Shown piece by piece: positions 16,266 to 24,196 of a stretch of DNA of 64,000 bases. The stretch is taken from the NCBI RefSeq assembly GCF_002483205.1, contig NZ_DLHM01000005.1:385951-449950 (forward strand). Reading direction: 5' to 3'. The translations under genes and the position numbers were made by a program. The stretch comes from Flavihumibacter sp. UBA7668 (GTDB lineage: Bacteria > Bacteroidota > Bacteroidia > Chitinophagales > Chitinophagaceae). Below the pieces are notes generated by a model. The model did not search any database. It saw only the letters and a list, made by a program, of their open reading frames with translations, and was not told where the DNA came from. Numbering within the stretch: position 1 is the first letter of the stretch; every line of letters starts with the position of its first letter.

Positions 16266-16335
16266 GGCCTCGCCAGGAATCGAACCTGGATCTGGAGCTT
16301 CGGAAACTCTTATACTATCCATTGTACTACGAGGC
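16266..16335 (-). tRNA. tRNA-Arg (anticodon CCG)
   Basis: Read on the minus strand from 16335: acceptor arm GCCTCGT pairs with GCGAGGC near 16267-16273, D-arm TAC/GTA, anticodon loop TTCCGAA giving CCG (decodes CGG), and T-arm CCAGG-TTCGATT-CCTGG. The anticodon stem has a weak outer A-C pair. CCA is not encoded. At about 70 nt it is slightly short, owing to the small D-arm. Confidence 0.9.
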
Positions 16336-16351
16336 CGTCCTAAAAGGAGTG

Positions 16352-16380
16352 CAATATTACGGGTTTTTCGGGAATTCCAA
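16352..16380 (-). promoter_or_regulatory. Bacteroidota-type promoter of tRNA-Arg
   Basis: On the minus strand, TTG at 16380-16378 is followed after 18 bp by TAATATTG at 16359-16352, one base off the TAnnTTTG -7 consensus. The tRNA 5' end is 17 bp further on. The -33 box is one base from the edge of the 61-bp palindrome. Confidence 0.55.
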
Positions 16381-16381
16381 T

Positions 16382-16442
16382 CTTCACCCGCCGGGTGGCA
16401 CCCGACCGGTGGTACCGGTCGGGTGCCACCCGGCGGGTGAAG
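16382..16442. repeat. 61-bp perfect nested palindrome
   Basis: Two exact 29-bp inverted arms (16382-16410 and 16414-16442) are separated by GGT. Each arm contains a smaller palindrome, CACCCGCCGGGTG, and the arms end at the centre as ACCGGT-GGT-ACCGGT, so the DNA can form one long hairpin or cruciform or several small ones. It is very GC-rich in AT-richer surroundings. It fills the space between the tRNA-Arg and sigma-factor promoters. The CACCCG-N-CGGGTG core recurs at 21132-21144. Confidence 0.95.
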
Positions 16443-16453
16443 GAAGAAAAAAA

Positions 16454-16461
16454 TACCTTTG
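16454..16461 (+). promoter_or_regulatory. -7 promoter box of the sigma-factor gene
   Basis: TACCTTTG matches TAnnTTTG exactly and lies 44 bp before the ATG at 16506. The -33 position would fall inside the right arm of the palindrome, where no TTG is seen, so the promoter may need an alternative sigma factor or an activator. Confidence 0.5.
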
Positions 16462-16505
16462 GTAAAGCAACCCGGAGCAACCGGACTGCGTATAGGCCGA
16501 AGGAC

Positions 16506-17117
16506 ATGGACATTACGGCACCCACAGACAACCTGCTTAAGCAACTGGTAGAGGGATGCGTTTCCCTCAAACGCCAGAGCCAGAAGAGCTTTTACGAGCA
16601 TTTCTATGGCTATGCTTATGCAGTTTGCCATCGCTATATCAGCAGAGAGGAAGAGGTGCTGGAAGTCGTAAACGATGGGTTTGTCAAGATTTTCAGGGAA
16701 ATGGAACGCTTCCAGCTTCGCTATGATTCCTATGAAGCATCCCTTAAAGCCTGGATCCGACGGATATTTATCAATACCGCCATTGATCATCTCCGGAAAA
16801 AACAACTGAGCCTGGTCGCCATCCCCACGGAAACTGAAGAATATTCCCATCTGCCCGTTGTTGAGCCAACCGGACTCTCCTCCATCGCACATAAGGAATT
16901 ACTGGCTATGATTCGGCGATTGAGTCCGGCATACGGACTGGTTTTCAATCTTTATGTCATAGACGGATACAACCATGAAGAAATCGCGTCCATGTTGAAA
17001 ATCAGCGTGGGCAGCTCCAAATCCAACCTGTCAAAAGCCCGTGCCAACCTACAGAAAATGCTGGCAGAGGAACTAAACCGAAACCAAAAAAATGAACGAG
17101 AAAGAATTCGACTTTAA
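16506..17117 (+). CDS. ECF-type RNA polymerase sigma-70 factor
   Basis: 203-aa sigma factor from ATG 16506 (MDITAPTDNLLKQL). The frame extends upstream to a GTG inside the palindrome, but translation of that hairpin is unlikely. Region 2 spans about 25-95 (FYEHFYGYAYAVCHRYIS, FVKIFREMERF) and region 4 about 135-195 (LSPAYGLVFNLYVIDGYNHEE, then IASMLKISVGSSKSNLSKAR). It directs RNA polymerase to a small set of promoters. The last 26 bp overlap the next gene, which encodes a membrane-anchored protein and is its probable partner. Confidence 0.92.
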   Translation: MDITAPTDNLLKQLVEGCVSLKRQSQKSFYEHFYGYAYAVCHRYISREEEVLEVVNDGFVKIFREMERFQLRYDSYEASLKAWIRRIFINTAIDHLRKKQLSLVAIPTETEEYSHLPVVEPTGLSSIAHKELLAMIRRLSPAYGLVFNLYVIDGYNHEEIASMLKISVGSSKSNLSKARANLQKMLAEELNRNQKNERERIRL

Positions 17118-18378
17118 CCATTGGGACAAAGGTCTGGATGATCTTTTCCGCGAAGCCGCCGATGCTGAGCAGCCGGCAGCGCCGCCCCATGCCTGGTTGA
17201 AAATGAATCAGCTGCTCGATGAAGAAGAGCGGAAACGGCGCCGCAGGTTCGCCTGGTGGTGGTTGCCCCTGTTCTTATTTATGGCCGGACACCAGCATTT
17301 TTTGCCGGAGAATTCATCTGGTTCGCTAAGTTCTCAAACGCTGTCAACGGATAAGAAAACTGCTGAGTTAGTTAAAAATTTAGAAATTGGAATTGCTCCA
17401 AATAAGCTGAATCCTCAGGAACATTCTGAGTCTGAAAAAGAGTCATTTAAAAATAAAAAGCAAACTCAATTAAGTAAAGCTGATATTAAAACAGGCAATC
17501 CTCTCCTTCTGGAGCAATCATCAGGTACTTCTGCAACCAGAAAGAAAAAATTGGTGCAGCCAGAAGAAAAAAATGCAAATATTTATAAGAATGTAATTCT
17601 AAATCTTCAAATAGATCAATCTGAATCAAACTTGATTTTATTGGAAGAAAAATCTCTTTATCCCAGCATGCCGAAAACGAATCGGATATCCCTGCCTGTT
17701 ACTATAACTGTCCCTGATCCTGCAGAACCTGACCAAAAAATTTCCGACTCATCCAAACCAGAACAAGAAACTAATTTCAGGTTCTATATCTATGCCGGTG
17801 CCGCCGCAGATCGCGGATTCATCAACCGAAACCATGCATCTGATTATAAGTTGGCATACGGTGGTGGAATCGGCGTGCAGCTCAATAAGCGATGGGCTAT
17901 CCAGGCAGGTATTCTTCAGACAAGAAAAATCTATGAAGCGCCCGGTGATGCGTACACCCCCAAAAAAGGATCTTATTATGACAATCCTAATTACAAAATA
18001 AAAGAAGTGTATGCCGATTGTGCCATTCTTGAAATTCCGGTAAGTGTTCGCTATAGTTTTTTACAAAATAAAAAGCAGCAGTTTTTTGGAATGCTGAGCA
18101 CCCAGGCTGCACTCATGCAAAGAGAATCCTACGATTATTATTATACCCGCTTTGGTCAGCCTGCCAAAGGTTATTATACCTATCGAACCAATGCATTGGA
18201 ATTGTTTTCCGCGCTCGGTTTAAGTGTTGGATATGAAAGAAAAATCAATGATAATCTGCATTGGTTAATTGCGCCCTATTTTAATTTACCAACAAGCGGA
18301 GTTGGTGAGGGTGCTGTGAAATTACGGTCTGCTGGTATATTCACCGGACTTCGGTATTCTTTCTGGAAGAAAAAATAA
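17092..18378 (+). CDS. Membrane-anchored protein with C-terminal outer-membrane beta-barrel-like domain, sigma-factor partner
   Basis: 428 aa. The soluble N-terminus (1-60) is followed by an RKRRRRF basic patch and a short hydrophobic segment WWWLPLFLFMAG (about 59-70), a Lys/Gln/Ser-rich linker (about 75-225), and a beta-rich domain from about 230 (FRFYIYAGAAADRGF, GGGIGVQLNKRWAIQAGIL, ending GLRYSFWKKK) typical of PorT/OMP_b-brl proteins. Paired with an ECF sigma gene by a 26-bp overlap, it sits where an anti-sigma factor is expected, but I see no zinc anti-sigma motif. Such sigma/barrel pairs occur in Bacteroidota. Its exact role is not known. Confidence 0.7.
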   Translation: MNEKEFDFNHWDKGLDDLFREAADAEQPAAPPHAWLKMNQLLDEEERKRRRRFAWWWLPLFLFMAGHQHFLPENSSGSLSSQTLSTDKKTAELVKNLEIGIAPNKLNPQEHSESEKESFKNKKQTQLSKADIKTGNPLLLEQSSGTSATRKKKLVQPEEKNANIYKNVILNLQIDQSESNLILLEEKSLYPSMPKTNRISLPVTITVPDPAEPDQKISDSSKPEQETNFRFYIYAGAAADRGFINRNHASDYKLAYGGGIGVQLNKRWAIQAGILQTRKIYEAPGDAYTPKKGSYYDNPNYKIKEVYADCAILEIPVSVRYSFLQNKKQQFFGMLSTQAALMQRESYDYYYTRFGQPAKGYYTYRTNALELFSALGLSVGYERKINDNLHWLIAPYFNLPTSGVGEGAVKLRSAGIFTGLRYSFWKKK

Positions 18379-18457
18379 AACCGAGGCAACCATTTATCAA
18401 CAATATACGATTAGGTAATTAATCAAACACTGCGCGTCGCGCACTAACTCCTATAAT

Positions 18458-19291
18458 ATGTTGACAGCAACCTTCAGTTGCCGGCGAATGACCTTCGTTG
18501 GCCTGGCACTTCTATTCTTTTTATCCTGTAGTAAAAGCGGAACAGATTCACCTGATAACCCTTGTGAAACAATCACCATAACAGTGAATGGAACGGTTAC
18601 CAATACAGGCGGTCCGGGTAGTACAACCGGTTCCATAATTGTTACTGCTTCCGGTAGCTCGGGGTTTACGTATAGTCTGAATAACGGTCCTTATCAGGCT
18701 TCAGGTACATTCAGCAACCTGGCAGCCGGCGCCTATACAATCCGCGCGAAAAACGGAGATGGTTGTATAGGAAGCGGAAGTTTTACAGTCGCCGATGGTG
18801 ATCCATGTGCCGGAAAAACAATTACGGTAACGGCTGATGCCAGTTCCTCTGAAAAATGTGGGAAAACAGGAACCATCACCGTTACCGCTTCCGGTAGTAC
18901 AGGGTTTACCTATAGGTTAAATGCAAGCGGAACCTATCAGGCGTCCAATAGTTTTACCCAACTGGAAGCCGGTAACTATACCGTATATGCGAAAGATGGA
19001 ACCGGGTGCGAAACCACCAAAACAATAACTGTGGATGCCGTTGCAAACGGGCCATTATTTACAGCGGTTGTTGGTTTAATCAATTCCAAATGCAGTGGAT
19101 GCCATACCGGTAGTGCACCAACCAGCGGTATCAGTTTCGCAACTGATTGTGCCATTGTTGAAAAGAAAAATAATATCAAAACGCAGGCAGTTGATCTGGA
19201 AGCTATGCCAAAAGGCGGACCAGCACTCGGTGCTGCAGATAAAAAAATAATTACCGACTGGATTACAGCAGGAGGCAGAACCAGTGATTAA
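18458..19291 (+). CDS. Lipoprotein with SprB-like repeats and a c-type cytochrome domain
   Basis: 277 aa. A lipoprotein signal ends at LLFFLSC (mature Cys near residue 24). Two repeats of about 75 aa follow, each with TITV.A.GS.GFTY.LN..G.YQAS..F..L.AG.YT (SprB/gliding-type or Ig-like). The last 80 residues carry one heme c motif, CSGCH, with a distal methionine in LEAMPKGGP and the WITAGG ending seen in cytochrome modules with high-spin iron. ATG 18458 is used; 18488 is possible. It heads a four-gene operon and is probably an exported electron carrier on a membrane surface. Confidence 0.8.
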   Translation: MLTATFSCRRMTFVGLALLFFLSCSKSGTDSPDNPCETITITVNGTVTNTGGPGSTTGSIIVTASGSSGFTYSLNNGPYQASGTFSNLAAGAYTIRAKNGDGCIGSGSFTVADGDPCAGKTITVTADASSSEKCGKTGTITVTASGSTGFTYRLNASGTYQASNSFTQLEAGNYTVYAKDGTGCETTKTITVDAVANGPLFTAVVGLINSKCSGCHTGSAPTSGISFATDCAIVEKKNNIKTQAVDLEAMPKGGPALGAADKKIITDWITAGGRTSD

Positions 19292-19691
19292 ACGAATCTT
19301 ATATGGTTGGATCATTTTGTTCATCATCCTGGGAGCCATTGGCTATTTTTTGTACCAGCTCAAAACAGGAACAGTAGAGCATCAGCAACCAGCCTATCAA
19401 CTTACTGCCACTGAGTTGCTGGCTGCTTACCAGGAGGATGAACAAAAAGCCAATGAACAATTCCTCGGTAAACTGATTGAAGTTCGCGGGGCGATCAATT
19501 TACTGAACCAGGAAGATGGATTTATTTACCTCGGAGAACCAACTGCTGCAGCAACCATCAGTTGTACACTGGATTCCTCTTTAAAATCATCGATTCGGTT
19601 GCTGAAAGCCGGAGACACTGTTTCTATAAAAGGATTTTGCACAGGTTATCTGATTGATGTACAAATAAACAGAGCCCAATTGCTACCCTAA
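19284..19691 (+). CDS. OB-fold (tRNA_anti-like) membrane-anchored protein
   Basis: 135 aa. GTG start at 19284, overlapping the cytochrome gene's end by 8 bp; no in-frame ATG exists nearby. An N-terminal membrane anchor (about 7-25, WIILFIILGAIGYFLY) is followed by an OB-fold domain with GKLIEVRGAI and GDTVSIKGFCTGYLIDVQINRA, characteristic of the tRNA_anti-like family found in Bacteroidota. Ligand unknown. It consistently keeps company with YceI and DUF5777 genes, suggesting a shared envelope task. Confidence 0.78.
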   Translation: MIKRILYGWIILFIILGAIGYFLYQLKTGTVEHQQPAYQLTATELLAAYQEDEQKANEQFLGKLIEVRGAINLLNQEDGFIYLGEPTAAATISCTLDSSLKSSIRLLKAGDTVSIKGFCTGYLIDVQINRAQLLP

Positions 19692-19701
19692 TTTTTGAAC
19701 T

Positions 19702-20265
19702 ATGCACAGATTTTTTATTTCGATATGCTGGATGCTGATTATTATTTGTTCGTCCACCTTAGTTTATGCGCAACGATATACCTCCCGTACGGTTTTTATT
19801 GGATTTGAGTCTGTCACATCACTGGAAACGATTAAGGCTGAAAATAAAAACGGCGTGTTGATATTGGATGTAAACTCGGGAAAGGTTGAGGCGGCTGTCC
19901 TGATCAAAGGTTTTCTTTTTCGCAAATCCTTGATGCAACAACATTTCAATGACTCTTATTTGGAGTCTGATAAATTTCCGAAAGCACAGTTTAGTGGAAA
20001 CTTTGATCCGGCTGCTGTTTCGATTCAAAAGAACGGGAAACAGTTTATTGAATTGAAAGGATCTATTACGATTCATGGGGTAACAAAGCCCCATCATTGC
20101 CAGATTCAACTTGAGTTTAAGGAGGGAAATTGTCTGGGCTTTGCTTCCTTTCCCATAAAGCCGGAAGATTTTTCGATTCAGGTGCCCGCATTGGTGAGAG
20201 ATAATATCAATAAACAACTGAAAGTGGAACTAAATACCGGATGGATGAAACCAAATAACCGTTAA
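19702..20265 (+). CDS. YceI-family periplasmic protein
   Basis: 187 aa with a signal peptide (first ~24 residues, ending VYAQ) and a YceI-type lipocalin-like barrel, known in relatives to hold isoprenoid-type lipids. The conserved pattern SLMQQHFNDSYLESDKFPKA and the later GSITIHGVTKPHH are visible. It lies 10 bp after the OB-fold gene and 1 bp before the DUF5777 gene. With the cytochrome upstream, a role with a lipid-soluble redox carrier is possible but inferred. Confidence 0.87.
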   Translation: MHRFFISICWMLIIICSSTLVYAQRYTSRTVFIGFESVTSLETIKAENKNGVLILDVNSGKVEAAVLIKGFLFRKSLMQQHFNDSYLESDKFPKAQFSGNFDPAAVSIQKNGKQFIELKGSITIHGVTKPHHCQIQLEFKEGNCLGFASFPIKPEDFSIQVPALVRDNINKQLKVELNTGWMKPNNR

Positions 20266-20266
20266 T

Positions 20267-21127
20267 ATGAATAGAATTCTTGTTTGCTTACTGCTGATTT
20301 CAAATGGGGCGATTTCTCAGGTCCCATTAGCAGATTCCATATCGATAGAACTGCCGGTTGATGCTGCTCAAAAAGTTACCGGCATTTTTCATTCTACCCG
20401 AATCATCCAGTCGCAATCAGTAGAGTTGCTGGGTAAAGGGAGTCTGGATGTAAGGATCCTGCATCGTTTTGGTCGTTTGTCCGACGGAGTGAAGGAATTA
20501 TTTGGGCTTGATCAGGCCTCCATGCGTATGAGCTTCGATTATGGGGTGATGGATTGGTTAACGGTGGGAATTGGACGAAGTACTTATCGGAAAGAATACG
20601 ATGGACTGGTTAAAGTTCGCTTGTTGCAACAGTCCGCAGAAAAGGGATCAACTCCCTTTAGTCTCGTTTTGGTGGCTGGTGCCATGATTCGTACAGCAGA
20701 TGAAATTTCAGGAAATGGTTACAAACCCACGGCTGGCGATCGCACTTCTTTTTATGGTCAGTTATTAGCCGGACGCAAATTTTCTCCCGGTTTTTCCGCG
20801 CAACTGAGCGCTGCCCTTCTTCATATGAATTATGTACCCGATGAAAGCTGGAATAATACTCATTTAGCAGTAGGGATCGGTTTAAGGCAGAAATTAAGCA
20901 AACGATTTGCGCTGACCTTTGATCACCAGGTTGTGATAACCGGATTGCCGGAGGACTTTTATTTTCCACTGGGAATCGGGTTTGATATCGAAACAGGAGG
21001 ACATGTATTCCAGCTTCACTTCAGCAATGCCATCGGCATGAATGAACGAGCCTTCCTCACTGAAACCACCGACCGCTTCTTCAAAGGCGAAATCCGCTTC
21101 GGCTTCAACCTCTCCCGCATGTTCTGA
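20267..21127 (+). CDS. DUF5777-family outer-membrane beta-barrel protein
   Basis: 286 aa with a signal peptide (to about ISQ at 18). The body is rich in amphipathic beta strands and ends in ...GEIRFGFNLSRMF, with the C-terminal aromatic residue typical of outer-membrane barrels. LGKGSLDVRILHRFGRLSDG and MRMSFDYGVMDWLTVGIG are the marks of this Bacteroidota family, which has no known function. It is last in the operon, 1 bp after the YceI gene, and is followed by a hairpin. Confidence 0.82.
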   Translation: MNRILVCLLLISNGAISQVPLADSISIELPVDAAQKVTGIFHSTRIIQSQSVELLGKGSLDVRILHRFGRLSDGVKELFGLDQASMRMSFDYGVMDWLTVGIGRSTYRKEYDGLVKVRLLQQSAEKGSTPFSLVLVAGAMIRTADEISGNGYKPTAGDRTSFYGQLLAGRKFSPGFSAQLSAALLHMNYVPDESWNNTHLAVGIGLRQKLSKRFALTFDHQVVITGLPEDFYFPLGIGFDIETGGHVFQLHFSNAIGMNERAFLTETTDRFFKGEIRFGFNLSRMF

Positions 21128-21153
21128 CTCTCACCCGTCGGGTGAGGTGAGTC
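21126..21153. terminator. Hairpin between convergent genes
   Basis: Stem CTCACCCG/CGGGTGAG around a single T, with an outer GACTC/GAGTC pair, overlapping the stop of the DUF5777 gene and reaching the stop of the convergent glycosyltransferase. Its core matches the CACCCG-N-CGGGTG motif of the 61-bp palindrome. There is no clear U-tract, so termination is likely but not certain. Confidence 0.6.
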
Positions 21154-22262
21154 TACAATCCAATACAAATCGCAATTAACACCGGATACAAAATCCACTT
21201 AATCACCCTGCGGGTATTTGAATGATAAATCGGTATGTTCTGCGTTTTACCTTCAAAATTGAAACGCAGCCCGAATTCATGAAAATTCAGTCGCGATAAG
21301 GATCCTTTCAGCAAGCCCCATTCATATATGAAACGCAAACTGATGCCATATCCGATTATTGCCGGCGAAACAGTATGGGATCGTTTTATGATCTGGATCC
21401 CCGTTGCAATAGCTTCAATAATAAAAATCCCGATTACAAACAGGAGCAGGGTCGTCCAGCTGGCAATTCCAAGAAAGCCCAACACTGGTAGTATAAACAA
21501 ACATAGCAACAGAGTTTCCGGCGCAGTCAAAAAATCATAGTATGCATAAGCAGGATGCTGATCGGCCAGCATACTATTCCCGATTCCATACCTAAATGGC
21601 CGGCTCCATACCCGTGATTCATTTCCCCACCAGGGATGCGTTACCGATGCAGCAGGCAAACATTTAAATTGTTTGCCATTATTTCGTTCCCGTACATGAT
21701 AACTAAAATCAACATCTTCTCCACCGCCCATTTTAGGATAGGCCGCAGAGAAACGAACCGGGCCAACAGCTTTACGATTGAACATAATGTTTGCTGTGGC
21801 TCCCCAGGCAAACCGGTCTCTTTTTTTAGCAACGCCAAAAATATCCATGGATCCGCTTGCAATTACGGCTTTTGTAAAATTTTTACTTGCCGGCGGTAGA
21901 TCAATCTGGCCAATGAATGCGATTTCATCCGGATTAGACCGTATGGCTGCTGCATATTGGAGCAGGATATCCTTTACCGGCACAATATCATCATCCAAAA
22001 ACAGGATCCAATCTGCTGTTGCCAAATCAATCCCACGGTTTCGGGTAGCAGAAACTCCCAGATTCACTTCGTTTTTATAGAAATGTACATTGGATCTCGA
22101 GCAGGCAAACTGAAGTTCTCTGCTTAATACAATCGATGGATTGTCGCACATCAGATAAAAATTCAGCTCCGTATTAGCAGGAGGGTCCAGATTCAGAATA
22201 GGGATAAGGATCTCTTCCGTCATCCGGAAACTTGGTATTATAACATCAATTGATATTTTCAT
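21153..22262 (-). CDS. Family 2 glycosyltransferase with C-terminal membrane segments
   Basis: 369 aa. The N-terminal GT-A domain (1-230) opens VIIPSFRMTEEIL, has the metal-binding ILFLDDDIVP and a later GGGEDVDFSYHVRE acceptor motif. Hydrophobic segments at about 250-300 (LLLCLFILPVLGFLGI, LLLFVIGIFIIEAIA) and at the very C-terminus anchor it in the inner membrane. It ends a three-gene minus-strand set of glycosyltransferases (6-bp gap to the next) that probably builds an LPS core or other glycan. Confidence 0.88.
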   Translation of the reverse strand: MKISIDVIIPSFRMTEEILIPILNLDPPANTELNFYLMCDNPSIVLSRELQFACSRSNVHFYKNEVNLGVSATRNRGIDLATADWILFLDDDIVPVKDILLQYAAAIRSNPDEIAFIGQIDLPPASKNFTKAVIASGSMDIFGVAKKRDRFAWGATANIMFNRKAVGPVRFSAAYPKMGGGEDVDFSYHVRERNNGKQFKCLPAASVTHPWWGNESRVWSRPFRYGIGNSMLADQHPAYAYYDFLTAPETLLLCLFILPVLGFLGIASWTTLLLFVIGIFIIEAIATGIQIIKRSHTVSPAIIGYGISLRFIYEWGLLKGSLSRLNFHEFGLRFNFEGKTQNIPIYHSNTRRVIKWILYPVLIAICIGL

Positions 22263-22268
22263 ATTTGT

Positions 22269-23069
22269 TCAGGAAGCCTGGATATACCCGTTTTGGCATA
22301 CCCAGTGTGGGTTTTTAGTGGTTTCTTTAAATCTGATTTCGTTTTGTTGCAGATTATTCCTGTTTACGATTGCATGATGCAGGTGATAGGCAACCGCTGC
22401 CATTTTCAATCTTCGTTTTTTACAACCAGCCTGCAAAAGGCGGGTTGCAAACTCAACATCTTCCCAACCCCATCCGCAGAAATCATTATTATAACCATTT
22501 ACCCGGATATAATCCTCGCGCCAGAAAGCCAGGTTACATGCTTTAATATTTTGATTGCTGGTTGATTCCCTGTTAAATAAAAATCGCAGTAAAGGAAATC
22601 GAATAGCATTGATCCTATTGGTAATTCCTTTTGTCCATGGACGCAGAGGCATCAGTCCGGTTTGAATCATTTTTCTTGTCAGTATCGCATTCAGCAATAC
22701 CCTGGAGCCCTGAATAAAGCAGTCTGGTCTAACTGCAGACAGATGATCTGCAATAAAATTGGGATGCAATAACATATCGCCATCTACCTGGATGATATAA
22801 TCACAACTGGTTTGCCTGATTGCTTTGTTCAGAATCAGACTTTTTCGGAAACCTTCATCCGGTTGCCAGATATGTTTGAGGGGAAGTTGATATACATTTT
22901 TATAGTACTCTACCAATTGTCGGGTAGCATCAAAAGAACCATCATCTGCCACAAGTATTTCATCTGCCTGAATTGTTTGACGTAATACCGTTTCAAGAAC
23001 CAGCTCCAGCGCAGAGGGCCAGTTATAGGTGCTGATCAGCAGCGCCACTTTATCGGGTTTGTTTTTCAT
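22269..23069 (-). CDS. Family 2 glycosyltransferase (GT2/GT27-like)
   Basis: 266 aa. A GT-A fold with ALLISTYNWPSALELVLETV, the DDGS motif in VADDGSFDATR, VDGDMLLHPNF as the DxD site and a C-terminal galactosyltransferase-like block (CGWGWEDVEFATRLLQAG). It has no membrane segment, so it is cytoplasmic or peripheral. It is the middle gene of the minus-strand glycosyltransferase trio. The sugar donor is unknown. Confidence 0.9.
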   Translation of the reverse strand: MKNKPDKVALLISTYNWPSALELVLETVLRQTIQADEILVADDGSFDATRQLVEYYKNVYQLPLKHIWQPDEGFRKSLILNKAIRQTSCDYIIQVDGDMLLHPNFIADHLSAVRPDCFIQGSRVLLNAILTRKMIQTGLMPLRPWTKGITNRINAIRFPLLRFLFNRESTSNQNIKACNLAFWREDYIRVNGYNNDFCGWGWEDVEFATRLLQAGCKKRRLKMAAVAYHLHHAIVNRNNLQQNEIRFKETTKNPHWVCQNGYIQAS

Positions 23070-23089
23070 ATTATTTTCTGGTACAACAG

Positions 23090-24154
23090 TTAATAAATAG
23101 GAGCGGAGAAGATTTTATCTTCTGTTACCGGGATTGAATAGGGGGATGCTATTTTTTTACTAATTATCTGAAGAATTTTATCTTCATCGAGGAATTGCCC
23201 ACAGTTGAAATGTTTTTCTGGACAGGCTGATTTTCCATGTCTGCCACAGGGTCTGCAGGGAAGTGCCACTTCTGCCTGAATAATATAAGATTCTGATGAC
23301 AAAGGGGTGAATCCAAATCCGGGTGAAGTTGAACAATAGAGCGCAATTACCGGTGCATTCATAGCTGATGCAATGTGCAAAGGAGCAGAATCATTCACCA
23401 GATTAAATAAGGCAGATTCCATTAAAGCAGCAGATTGCAATAATGTTAACTGTCCGGCAAGCGAATGTATATTAGTGTGGTCAGGAAGACCCGCCAGGAT
23501 GGTTTGAGCCAGCGGAATTTCTTTGGATGAACCAATTATATAAATCTGAATAAACGGAGGGATTTTATTCAGAATAGCGATCCATTTTTGTATTGGCGTC
23601 TGCTTGGTAAACCAGACTGAACCAGGAGCAATTATCAGGTACGGGATTCTGGTGAATGCAGCGATACGCTTATAATCGTATGGGCTTGGGTAAAGTTTAG
23701 GACGTTCAATTGAACAAGGCACAATACCTTCCAATAACTGATTGCATCTTGTTGTTTCGTGGATAAAACGGCCGGTTTTGCCTGTTAAGTGAGGGGTTTT
23801 TTGTGTAAATAAAAAGGAGAGAGGATTTTTGTCGTATCCGATTCTCTGTTTTGCACCGGAAAGACCGCATAATAAACCAGTTGCTGCATATCGCTGGACG
23901 GTTAGAACCAGGTCGTATCTATGCTTACGTAGTTGAAGCAGGAGTTGGAATAGATGGCTGTATTTTTTTTCTTTTTTATTCCAAACAAGTACATTGTTTA
24001 GATAAGGGTGGCCATCAAACAGAGATTCGTTTCCTTGTCGAACTAAAAAATCAATCTTTGCATATGGGTAATACGTATGAAGATTTTCAATTAATACAGT
24101 TGAAAGAATAACATCGCCAATAAAAGCTGTCTGGATGATTAACACATGCTTCAT
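23090..24154 (-). CDS. Family 9 glycosyltransferase (heptosyltransferase-like)
   Basis: About 354 aa from ATG 24154 (MKHVLIIQTAFIGDVI), the usual opening of the family; an ATG at 24166 would add four residues. A GT-B fold with the N-terminal GDVILSTVLIENL and the C-terminal donor-site motif NDSAPLHIASAMNAP, followed by CSTSPGFGFTPL. The family transfers ADP-heptose to the LPS inner core, which fits an upstream role in the trio. Confidence 0.9.
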   Translation of the reverse strand: MKHVLIIQTAFIGDVILSTVLIENLHTYYPYAKIDFLVRQGNESLFDGHPYLNNVLVWNKKEKKYSHLFQLLLQLRKHRYDLVLTVQRYAATGLLCGLSGAKQRIGYDKNPLSFLFTQKTPHLTGKTGRFIHETTRCNQLLEGIVPCSIERPKLYPSPYDYKRIAAFTRIPYLIIAPGSVWFTKQTPIQKWIAILNKIPPFIQIYIIGSSKEIPLAQTILAGLPDHTNIHSLAGQLTLLQSAALMESALFNLVNDSAPLHIASAMNAPVIALYCSTSPGFGFTPLSSESYIIQAEVALPCRPCGRHGKSACPEKHFNCGQFLDEDKILQIISKKIASPYSIPVTEDKIFSAPIY

Positions 24155-24196
24155 ACAATCGGGCATTTGGAGCCCTCAGGTATGACAAGGTGGTTT

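Noticed and set aside
16266..16335. tRNA-Arg as an integration (att) site for the decayed region
   Set aside because: No integrase and no repeated tRNA 3' fragment are visible nearby.
16395..16505. N-terminal extension of the sigma factor from a GTG inside the palindrome
   Set aside because: The extension is translated hairpin repeat (SGATRRV-like), and the exact -7 box lies after the GTG, so the transcript starts later.
16245..16892. Long minus-strand open frame across the tRNA and sigma gene
   Set aside because: It is antisense to the sigma factor, includes the tRNA and the palindrome, and has no protein-family features.
18451..18456. TATAAT as a classical -10 box before the cytochrome gene
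   Set aside because: It abuts the start codon, too close to act as a promoter for this gene, and the phylum uses TAnnTTTG.
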